Below the pieces are notes generated by a model. The model did no database searches, was not told the DNA's origin, and saw only the letters and a program-made list of their open reading frames with translations. Both the position numbers and the translations under genes were made by a program. From positions 1 through 11,179 of the forward strand of contig NZ_JAIFKJ010000452.1 of assembly GCF_019695415.1 (NCBI RefSeq): a DNA stretch of 11,179 bases. Reading direction: 5' to 3'. Of the stretch, positions 1 through 5,553 are shown one piece after another; the first letter of the stretch is position 1; each line of letters begins with the position of its first letter. The stretch comes from Thiohalocapsa sp. GTDB lineage: Bacteria; Pseudomonadota; Gammaproteobacteria; Chromatiales; Chromatiaceae.

Positions 1-393
1 CCCGTGCCGGCCCGCATGCACGGCGGCGCAGACGCTGCCGTCGCACGCGCAGAGGGGCACCGGCAGACAGTCGGCGGTAAGCACCGCACAGACGCGCCCT
101 GGCCGGCGGGCAACCGCCGCATCCGCCGCGGGCGGTGCACCGGCATCCACATCCGCCGACACCGCCTCGCAGCCATGCACCTGCGCGAGCCACAGCGGCT
201 CCGCCGGCAGATCCAACGCGCTGCGCAGCCGTGCGCGGTTGGCGGCAACCGCCGCCGGATCGTCCCCCACATGCTGACCAAGATTGAGCGACGCATAAGG
301 CCCCTTGCTCACACCGCCCAAGCGGGTGGTACTGCAGGCGCGCACCTGCGGTGGCGCGGGCCAGTCCGGCACGATCAGATCGTCAGGGCTCAT
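1..393 (-). CDS. pgeF: Peptidoglycan editing factor PgeF (YfiH, multicopper-oxidase-like family), 5' part only
   Basis: The visible 131 residues are the N-terminal half of a YfiH/PgeF (DUF152) protein, and the gene continues beyond the left edge. In E. coli this protein removes wrongly incorporated L-Ser from peptidoglycan precursors; the family was formerly annotated as polyphenol oxidase or laccase. The family's three zinc ligands are all present: H73 (in VHG), C109 (in LTADCLP) and H126 (in VHAG), closely matching E. coli H71, C107 and H124. An early STTRLGGVS segment and SLNLG also fit. The ATG at 393 lies two bases after the rluD stop, so the two genes are probably translationally coupled. 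The start sits inside a 13-base tandem duplication. The last visible residues read HAGRHG where the family normally has HAGWRG; this is at the window edge. Confidence 0.93.
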   Translation of the reverse strand, partial: MSPDDLIVPDWPAPPQVRACSTTRLGGVSKGPYASLNLGQHVGDDPAAVAANRARLRSALDLPAEPLWLAQVHGCEAVSADVDAGAPPAADAAVARRPGRVCAVLTADCLPVPLCACDGSVCAAVHAGRHG

Positions 394-405
394 CGTCAGG
401 GCTCA
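379..405. repeat. 13-base perfect tandem duplication at the rluD/pgeF junction
   Basis: The plus-strand unit TCGTCAGGGCTCA occurs at 380-392 and again, with no spacer, at 393-405. The preceding A at 379 matches the last base of the unit. Read on the minus strand, the upstream copy supplies the end of rluD (Glu-Pro-stop). The downstream copy completes the ATG and encodes the first residues of pgeF (Met-Ser-Pro-Asp-Asp). Confidence 0.95.
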
Positions 406-1421
406 CGCATCGACTCCAAGCGTGCCAGCAGCGCCGCAAAGTCGGGCGCCATCGGCGCCTCCCACCGCATCGGCGCGTCGGTCTCCGGATGCCTGAGCCC
501 CAGCGCGATCGCATGCAGGGCCTGCCGCGAAAAGGCTCGCACCGCAGCAGCCGTTGCCGGCGGCAAGCCGGCCCCGGCCGTCCGGGTGCCGCCATAGAGC
601 GCATCCCCCACGAGAGGATGGCCGATGTGGGCCATGTGCACACGTATCTGGTGGGTTCGCCCGGTGTGCAAGCGCAGCGCGAGCAGCGTATGGCCGGGAA
701 AACGGGCCAGCACCCGATAGTCGGTCAGCGCGGGCTTGCCGGCGGCAGTGACGGCCATCGCAGTACGCCGGACCGGATGCCGGCCGACGGGTGCATCGAC
801 GCGGCCACCAGCGGTGACCTTGCCCACAACCAACGCCCGATACTCGCGGGTGACACTGCGCGTGCGGAGCTGCTCCACCAGGGACTTGTGGGCGGCAGGC
901 GTTCGGGCCACCACCAGCAGACCGCTGGTGTCTTTGTCCAAGCGGTGCACGATGCCGCAGCGCGGCAGACCCGCGAGGGCCGGGTCGTAAGACAAGAGAC
1001 CGTTCAGCAGCGTTCCGGACCAATTGCCGGCTGCGGGGTGCACCACCAGACCCGCGGGCTTGTCGATCACCAGCAGGTGCGCATCCTCGTACAGGATGTT
1101 CAGGTCCATCGGCTCCGGCGCGTGGGCCTCCAGAGTCGGCACCCAGGCGCGGATCTCCACCCGCTCGCCCCCGGTGAGCCGGGCTCGGCGCTTCGTGGGA
1201 CGGCCGTCCAGCTCGACCATGCCGGCATCGATCCAGGCCTGAATCCGCCCTCGGGAGAAGTCGGGCAACAGTTGCGCCAGCGCCTGGTCGAGTCGCCGGC
1301 CTGCGTCCGCCGGCGCGATCTCCAGGCTGCGCTCAATCCGCCGCCCGTCGGCTTCCGGCGCCGTCGGGATATCCGCGCCGTCACCGTCGTCCTCGGGTTG
1401 CCCTGTGCTGGTCACCAACAT
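396..1421 (-). CDS. rluD: 23S rRNA pseudouridine synthase RluD (uridines 1911/1915/1917)
   Basis: RluD converts three uridines in helix 69 of 23S rRNA to pseudouridine and is needed for normal ribosome assembly. The 341-residue product has an N-terminal S4 RNA-binding domain (about residues 36-95, with RRLDQALAQLLPDFSRGRI) and an RluA-type catalytic domain (about 105-330). The signature HRLDKDTSG spans residues 159-167, with D162 as the catalytic aspartate. The segments INKP-like VIDKPAGLVVHP and RTHQIRVHMAHIGHPLVGD are also intact. E. coli RluD is 326 residues; the extra length is an acidic N-terminal segment of roughly 20 residues before the S4 domain. No clear Shine-Dalgarno sequence precedes the ATG at 1421, and TTG (1418) or GTG (1415) are in frame just inside, so the exact start is uncertain. 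The gene is divergent from bamD and followed directly by pgeF. Confidence 0.96.
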   Translation of the reverse strand: MLVTSTGQPEDDGDGADIPTAPEADGRRIERSLEIAPADAGRRLDQALAQLLPDFSRGRIQAWIDAGMVELDGRPTKRRARLTGGERVEIRAWVPTLEAHAPEPMDLNILYEDAHLLVIDKPAGLVVHPAAGNWSGTLLNGLLSYDPALAGLPRCGIVHRLDKDTSGLLVVARTPAAHKSLVEQLRTRSVTREYRALVVGKVTAGGRVDAPVGRHPVRRTAMAVTAAGKPALTDYRVLARFPGHTLLALRLHTGRTHQIRVHMAHIGHPLVGDALYGGTRTAGAGLPPATAAAVRAFSRQALHAIALGLRHPETDAPMRWEAPMAPDFAALLARLESMREP

Positions 1422-1466
1422 TCGTTACAATTGTGGGCTGTTTTGCCACCTGCGATCCGTTCCGCG
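1422..1466. promoter_or_regulatory. Divergent rluD-bamD spacer with a candidate bamD -10 box
   Basis: Only 45 bases separate the two divergent starts, so both promoters must lie here or overlap the coding ends. TACAAT at 1426-1431 matches the sigma70 -10 consensus at five of six positions for bamD and would give a leader of roughly 30 bases. No convincing -35 hexamer lies 16-18 bases upstream; that position falls inside the rluD 5' end. No clear rluD promoter is seen on the minus strand. Confidence 0.35.
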
Positions 1467-2285
1467 ATGCGCGCAGTCCTCGCCATACTTGTGCTCGCCA
1501 TCGGCCTATCCGGCTGCGGCATCATCGGCAAAGAGTTCGATGAGACCGAAGGCTGGACTGCCGCCGAGCTCTACAACAGAGCCGCCCGAGAAATGGACGG
1601 CGCCAACTACAAACGGGCCATCGAGCTGTACGAGAAGCTCGAGCGGCGCTACCCGTTCGGGCGCTACGCCATGCAGGGCCAGCTCGACATCGCGTACGCG
1701 TTCTACAAATCAGAGGAGCCCGAGCAGGCCATTGCCGCCGCGGACCGGTTCATCAAGCTGTACCCGCAGAACCCCTACGTTGACTACGCCTATTACCTGA
1801 AAGGCATCGTCAACTACAACCGCAGCGTGGGCTTTATCGATCGCTTCGTGCCGACGGATCAGTCCCAGCGGGACCCGGGCTCCGCACTGGACGCGTTCGA
1901 GGATTTCGGCGAGCTCGTCCGCCGCTTTCCAGACAGCAAATACGCCGCGGACGCCCGCCAGCGCATGCTCTATCTGCGCAGCAACCTCGCGAAGAGCGAG
2001 GTCAATGTCGCGGAGTATTACATGAAGCGCGGCGCCTACCTGGCCGCCGCCAACCGGGCGCAATACGTGATCGAGCGCTTCCAGCGCACCTCTGCGGTGG
2101 ACGACGCGCTGGAGGTTTTGATCGAGGCCTACGACCGCCTCGGCAAGAACGACCTCGCAGCCGATGCCAGACGGGTGCTTGAGCTGAACCGGCGCGAAGG
2201 TCGTTTCATCGACGATACCGTCCCGCCGGAGGAGGTCAGCCTCGGACGGCGCATCTGGGACTACCTCGGGCTCGACGAAAACTGA
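1467..2285 (+). CDS. bamD: Outer membrane assembly lipoprotein BamD (YfiO)
   Basis: BamD is the essential lipoprotein of the BAM complex. It binds BamA and the targeting signals of incoming outer-membrane proteins at the periplasmic face of the outer membrane. The 272-residue product starts with a lipoprotein signal peptide: a short MR start, a hydrophobic stretch and the lipobox LSGC, with lipidation at C17. Residue +2 is Gly, which agrees with sorting to the outer membrane. TPR repeats follow from about residue 32 (AELYNRAAREM...NYKRAIELYEKLERRYPFGRYA), with the family-typical KSEEPEQAIAAADRFIKLYP and YYLKGIVNYNRS. The ATG at 1467 was chosen because it places the signal peptide correctly; upstream in-frame sequence is antisense to rluD. 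No clear Shine-Dalgarno precedes it. E. coli BamD is 245 residues; the extra length here is a charged C-terminal tail. Confidence 0.96.
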   Translation: MRAVLAILVLAIGLSGCGIIGKEFDETEGWTAAELYNRAAREMDGANYKRAIELYEKLERRYPFGRYAMQGQLDIAYAFYKSEEPEQAIAAADRFIKLYPQNPYVDYAYYLKGIVNYNRSVGFIDRFVPTDQSQRDPGSALDAFEDFGELVRRFPDSKYAADARQRMLYLRSNLAKSEVNVAEYYMKRGAYLAAANRAQYVIERFQRTSAVDDALEVLIEAYDRLGKNDLAADARRVLELNRREGRFIDDTVPPEEVSLGRRIWDYLGLDEN

Positions 2286-2297
2286 CTGCGCGCATGT

Positions 2298-2336
2298 GCG
2301 ACAGCGCAGGGCTCCCCGGCTGCCATGCGCTGTCGC
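2298..2336. terminator. Large hairpin between convergent bamD and glnB
   Basis: GCGACAGCGCA (2298-2308) and TGCGCTGTCGC (2326-2336) form a perfect 11-base inverted repeat around a 17-base spacer. The spacer can add three inner pairs (GGC 2310-2312 with GCC 2322-2324). It lies 12 bases after the bamD stop and between converging genes, so it probably limits read-through or protects the mRNA end. No U tract follows on either strand, so it is not a classical intrinsic terminator. Confidence 0.55.
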
Positions 2337-2413
2337 GATCGCCGCTCGGAGCACAAGCCCGCAGCTGCTGCCGATGCGCTGCGGCCACCCTACCCGATGC
2401 GCATGCCTCGCCG

Positions 2414-2752
2414 TTAAACGGCGGCTTCGTTCTCCTCGCCGGTGCGGATACGCACCACCCGGTCGATGGTGCTGATGAAGATCTTGCCGTCGCCGATCTT
2501 GCCCGTGCGCGCCGCCTTGGTGACGGCATCCACGCAGATGTCCAGCTGATCGTCGGCAACCACGAGCTCGATCTTCACCTTGGGCAGAAAATCCACCACG
2601 TACTCGGCACCGCGATAGAGCTCGGTGTGGCCCTTCTGGCGGCCAAAGCCCTTGACCTCGATGGCTGTCATGCCCGTGATGCCCGCCTGCGACAGGGCCT
2701 CGCGGACGTCGTCGAGCTTGAACGGCTTGATGATGGCTTCGACCTTTTTCAT
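2414..2752 (-). CDS. glnB: Nitrogen regulatory protein P-II, GlnB type
   Basis: P-II proteins are trimeric cytosolic sensors of ATP/ADP and 2-oxoglutarate. They relay nitrogen and carbon status to GlnE, NtrB and other partners. The product has 112 residues, exactly the E. coli GlnB length, and is nearly colinear with it. It opens with MKKVEAIIKPFKLDDVREAL and keeps KGFGRQKGHTELYRGAEY, with Y51, the uridylylation site, at the tip of the T-loop. It also keeps the TGKIGDGKIF nucleotide-binding segment around residues 83-92 and the RIRTGEE C-terminus. The E-N-E-A-A-V ending resembles GlnB more than GlnK, and no amtB is nearby, so GlnB is preferred. A strong GGAGG (2758-2762) sits five bases from the ATG. 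The gene follows sucD on the same strand after 147 bases containing a hairpin, and probably has its own promoter. Confidence 0.97.
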   Translation of the reverse strand: MKKVEAIIKPFKLDDVREALSQAGITGMTAIEVKGFGRQKGHTELYRGAEYVVDFLPKVKIELVVADDQLDICVDAVTKAARTGKIGDGKIFISTIDRVVRIRTGEENEAAV

Positions 2753-2822
2753 TGGGTCCTCCGGTTAGGGGCTGGGGACTGGCAACGCGGGGCAGTATAA
2801 GAGTGCGCTGGCCTCGGCACCA
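2753..2822 (-). promoter_or_regulatory. glnB leader: Shine-Dalgarno and candidate -10 box
   Basis: GGAGG at 2762-2758 is a strong ribosome-binding site for glnB. TATACT at 2799-2794 on the minus strand matches five of six positions of a sigma70 -10 box and would give a leader of about 35 bases. The hexamer 17 bases further upstream (TGGTGC) is a poor -35. No sigma54 promoter (GG-N10-GC) was seen in this orientation. Confidence 0.4.
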
Positions 2823-2860
2823 GCCGCGCGCACCCGCAACTTCCGCAGAACCGACGTGGA

Positions 2861-2894
2861 GTTGCCGGAGCGTCGTCGGCGCTTAGCCGGCAAC
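2861..2894 (-). terminator. Hairpin after sucD
   Basis: GTTGCCGG (2861-2868) and CCGGCAAC (2887-2894) form a perfect 8-base stem. The stem continues inward with AGCG (2869-2872) and CGCT (2880-2883), leaving a 3-base bulge and a 7-base loop. It lies five bases beyond the sucD stop. No U tract follows, so it may stabilise the mRNA end or assist Rho-dependent termination. It separates sucCD from glnB. Confidence 0.5.
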
Positions 2895-2899
2895 GCCCC

Positions 2900-3772
2900 T
2901 CAGGCGCCCAGCAGCGCCACCACAGCAGACCCCATCTCTGCCGGCGAGCGCACGATCTGCACGCCAGCGGCGGCGAGCGCCGTGAACTTCCCTTCGGCGG
3001 TGCCCGCGCTGCCGCTGACAATGGCGCCCGCGTGCCCCATGCGCTTACCGGGCGGCGCCGTGACGCCAGCAATATAGGCCACCACCGGCTTGCTGATGCG
3101 CTCGACGACATGGGCCGCCGCGCGCTCTTCGGCATCGCCGCCAATCTCGCCTACCAGCAGGATCGCATCGGTCTGGGGGTCCTGCTCGAACAGATCGAGA
3201 CAGTCGATGAAGTCGAGGCCGTGGATCGGATCGCCGCCGATCCCGATGCAGGTGCTCTGCCCGAGTCCGGCCGCCGTGGTCTGATAGACGGCCTCGTAGG
3301 TGAGTGTGCCCGAGCGCGAGACGATGCCGACCCGCCCCGGGCTGTGGATGGCGCCCGGCATGATGCCGATCTTGCAGGCGCCGGGGGTGATGATGCCCGG
3401 ACAGTTCGGGCCGATCAGTACAGCGTCTCGTCCCGCCAACGCCGCGCGCACCCGCAGCATGTCCAGCACCGGAATCCCCTCGGTGATGCAGACGATGACG
3501 CGGATGCCTGCGTCCGCGGCTTCCATGATGGCGTCCGGCGCGAAGGCAGCCGGCACATAGATCATGGTGGCATCGGCACCGGTTTCGGCCACCGCGTCGT
3601 GCACGGTGTCGAATACGGGCCGCTCGAGATGCCGCTGCCCGCCCTTGCCCGGCGTGACGCCGCCCACCAGCTGGGTACCGTAAGCGATCGCCTGCTCGCT
3701 GTGAAAGGTCCCTTGCCGGCCGGTGAATCCCTGGCAGATGACACGGGTGTCTGCGTCGACGAGTACGGACAT
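2900..3772 (-). CDS. sucD: Succinyl-CoA synthetase (ligase) alpha subunit
   Basis: SucD, together with SucC, interconverts succinyl-CoA and succinate with formation of a nucleoside triphosphate in the TCA cycle. The 290-residue product aligns along its whole length with E. coli SucD (289 residues). It has an N-terminal CoA-binding Rossmann domain (VICQGFTGRQGTFHSEQAIAYG, about residues 11-32), the GGVTPGKGG segment, and IGPNCPGIITPG (120-131). The phosphohistidine motif is GKRMGHAGAI, with H247 corresponding to E. coli H246. All key residues appear intact, unlike its partner SucC. GAGGAG about six bases before the ATG is a good ribosome-binding site. The gene lies 60 bases downstream of sucC and is presumably cotranscribed with it. 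No sucAB genes are in view. Confidence 0.97.
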   Translation of the reverse strand: MSVLVDADTRVICQGFTGRQGTFHSEQAIAYGTQLVGGVTPGKGGQRHLERPVFDTVHDAVAETGADATMIYVPAAFAPDAIMEAADAGIRVIVCITEGIPVLDMLRVRAALAGRDAVLIGPNCPGIITPGACKIGIMPGAIHSPGRVGIVSRSGTLTYEAVYQTTAAGLGQSTCIGIGGDPIHGLDFIDCLDLFEQDPQTDAILLVGEIGGDAEERAAAHVVERISKPVVAYIAGVTAPPGKRMGHAGAIVSGSAGTAEGKFTALAAAGVQIVRSPAEMGSAVVALLGA

Positions 3773-3832
3773 GGATGCTCCTCGGGGCTGGCGCCGTGCC
3801 GACCGGCGGTGCGGCGGCTGTCGGGCGTCTGG

Positions 3833-5008
3833 TTAGGCGGCTGGCCCGGCGGCGGCCGCGGCCACGGCCCGCTCGGCGGCGTCGGTGAGGCTGCTTGCGG
3901 TCTGCAAGGCCAGCCCGCTCGCCGCCAACAGCGCCAGGCCTTCGTCGGCCCGGGTGCCCTCCAGGCGCACCACCAGCGGCACGCTCAGCGCCACCTCCCT
4001 GGCCGCGGCGATGATGCCCTCGGCGATGAGGTCACAGCGGACAATGCCGCCGAAGATATTCACCAGCACAGCGCGCACGCGGCCATCGCTCAGGATCAGC
4101 TTGAAGGCCTCCGCCACCCGCTCGGCGCTGGTGCCGCCCCCCACGTCCAGAAAGTTTGCCGGCGCGCCGCCGTGGAGCTGCACGAGATCCATGGTGGCCA
4201 TCGCAAGCCCGGCGCCGTTGACCATGCAGCCGATGTCGCCGTCGAGCGCGATGTAGCTCAGCTGATGCGCGGCGGCGGCGAGCTCGCGCGGGTCTTCCTG
4301 CGACGCGTCCCGCAGCTCCGCCAGCGCTGGGTGGCGATACAGCGCGTTGTCGTCCAGATTCACCTTGGCGTCCAGGGCCAGAAGCTGCCCGTCCCTGGTG
4401 ACCACCAAGGGGTTGATCTCCACCAGGGACGCGTCGGCATCCTGCAGCAGCTGGTAGAGGCCGGCCAAGATCTTGCCAAGGACGCCCACCTGCGCCCGCT
4501 CCAGGCCAAGCGCGTAGCCGAGCCGGCGCGCGTGCCAGGGGAGCAGACCCACGGCCGGCTCAATGCGAGTCAGCAGCAGGCGCTCCGGCGTCTCGGCGGC
4601 AACGGCCTCGATATCCATGCCCCCGGCGGCGGAAGCCATGAAGGCGACCCGCCCGGCGGCGCGGTCTACCAGCGCAGCGAGATAGAGCTCCCGTGCGACG
4701 TCGGTGGCCCCCCCCCCCAGCACCTGGCCCGCCGGCAGCCGGCGGGGGCCGGTCTGGTGGGGGACGAGCCGGCGGCCTATGGGTGCCGCCGCGGCCGCAG
4801 CCACCGCCGGGACATCGGTGCAGCTCTGGATACCGCCGGCCTTGCCGCGGCCGCCGGCGTGCACCTGCGCCGTCACCACCCAGGCGGCGCCGCCGAGGGC
4901 GCGGGCCGCGGCCGCGGCGGCCTCTGCGCTGGCCGCCACCTGCCCGACAGGGACGGGCACACCGCGCTCGGCGAGCAGTCTCTTGGCCTGAAACTCGTGA
5001 AGATGCAT
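3833..5008 (-). CDS. sucC: Succinyl-CoA synthetase (ligase) beta subunit, with unusual nucleotide-site residues
   Basis: The 391-residue product aligns without gaps for most of its length with E. coli SucC (388 residues). It has an N-terminal ATP-grasp domain (about 1-235) and a C-terminal ligase/CoA domain (about 245-385). The start MHLHEFQAKRLLAERG is family-typical. The glycine loop HAGGRGKAGG (50-59), E107, the Mg2+ ligands N199 and D213, N264 and GIV (321-323) are all kept. Two conserved nucleotide-binding positions differ. K46 is Thr (WVVTAQVH instead of WVVK-QVH). The segment normally VEA around E99 reads Gly-Gly-Gly, encoded inside a run of 11 G (4708-4718). The frame stays open on both sides of the run. 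The gene could be a divergent enzyme, a weakened one, or affected by a sequence error at the run. No clear Shine-Dalgarno precedes the ATG. Confidence 0.93.
   Translation of the reverse strand: MHLHEFQAKRLLAERGVPVPVGQVAASAEAAAAAARALGGAAWVVTAQVHAGGRGKAGGIQSCTDVPAVAAAAAAPIGRRLVPHQTGPRRLPAGQVLGGGATDVARELYLAALVDRAAGRVAFMASAAGGMDIEAVAAETPERLLLTRIEPAVGLLPWHARRLGYALGLERAQVGVLGKILAGLYQLLQDADASLVEINPLVVTRDGQLLALDAKVNLDDNALYRHPALAELRDASQEDPRELAAAAHQLSYIALDGDIGCMVNGAGLAMATMDLVQLHGGAPANFLDVGGGTSAERVAEAFKLILSDGRVRAVLVNIFGGIVRCDLIAEGIIAAAREVALSVPLVVRLEGTRADEGLALLAASGLALQTASSLTDAAERAVAAAAAGPAA
4708..4718. repeat. Homopolymer of 11 C (11 G in the sense of sucC)
   Basis: The run covers the last base of a Leu codon, three GGG codons and the first base of an Ala codon (sucC residues 97-101). 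Runs this long are prone to slippage in replication and to length errors in sequencing; a change of one or two bases would frameshift sucC. Confidence 0.95.
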
Positions 5009-5553
5009 GATGACAGCGGCGAAAGCTTGCGACGGCGCACGGCGAGCGGCGCGGACATCCCGCTATTCTGTGCCAACGCCCGATCCCTGGCAAAGATCAC
5101 CCGATCTTGCCCGCCCAATACCGCGCACCGACCCCGCCGCCATACAGCGACGAACAACACCGGTATCGCGGCGCGGCGCATCCGTCGCGCAGACAGCGCC
5201 CTCAGCTGGCCGTTCTTGCACAGCGGTACTCTCAAGCAGCGCCACGGCAAGCACTGCCTGACCGACATGCACGCCCCGGCGGAAACGGCATTGACATCGG
5301 CGCCCCGGCCGCCGCAAGCCGAGTTGGACGACACCCAAAAAAAGTCACATACTCAAAGCCTTGGAAACCATCCATTAGAACCGCACCGCCCCGGCCGAGC
5401 CGCTCGACATGACGCCGCACTCGCTGCGCAATCGCCTGAGCAAGCTTGGGCCGGATTGCGGGCAGCACCGAGTCGGCGCCGATGCGATTAGGCTGTGCTC
5501 CTCTCTACGCACAGTGATGCTTTCGCCACAGCCGTGCCCGCAGCAATCAAGCC
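5009..5553. other. 545-base gene-free region between divergent sucC and argA
   Basis: No open frame here has recognisable content; the longest ones not overlapping sucC (such as 5232-5468 minus, 78 codons) show no motif and have arginine-, proline- and alanine-rich composition typical of chance frames in GC-rich DNA. Promoters for both genes should lie here. An AT-rich patch at about 5334-5381 includes A7 (5337-5343). It holds TCTAAT (5379-5374, minus strand, toward sucC) and CATACT (5348-5353, plus), the latter 18 bases after TTGGAC (5324-5329). Nearer sucC, CAGAAT (5070-5065, minus) lies 18 bases from TTTGCC (5094-5089). All of these are weak candidates. A perfect 6-base stem CTGTGC/GCACAG with a 10-base loop lies at 5493-5514, 39 bases before the argA start. 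Confidence 0.6.

Noticed and set aside
351..1466. Long upstream in-frame extension of bamD (start at 351).
   Set aside because: It is antisense to rluD, and the extension would bury the lipoprotein signal peptide; the ATG at 1467 puts the lipobox at the N-terminus.
1710..2354. Minus-strand frame of 214 codons opposite bamD.
   Set aside because: It is a shadow of bamD with no recognisable motif.
2409..2423. Palindrome CGCCGTT-A-AACGGCG across the glnB stop codon.
   Set aside because: A one-base centre cannot form a full hairpin, and most of it is coding sequence; likely chance.
5061..5076. Sigma54-like TTGGCAC on the minus strand ahead of sucC.
   Set aside because: The GG and the following GC are separated by nine bases, not the strictly required ten, and the -12 element is otherwise poor.
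5291..5296. A perfect TTGACA -35 hexamer on the plus strand ahead of argA.
   Set aside because: No -10-like hexamer lies 16-18 bases downstream (the sequence there is GCAAGC).
5232..5468. Minus-strand frame of 78 codons in the sucC-argA gap.
   Set aside because: No motif, no good ribosome-binding site, and a composition like chance frames here. A comparative search could still overturn this.
3032..5491. Plus-strand open frame of 819 codons opposite sucD and sucC.
   Set aside because: It is antisense to two clearly recognised genes. Its product is His-, Arg-, Gln- and Gly-rich without domains, as expected for a mirror frame in GC-rich DNA.
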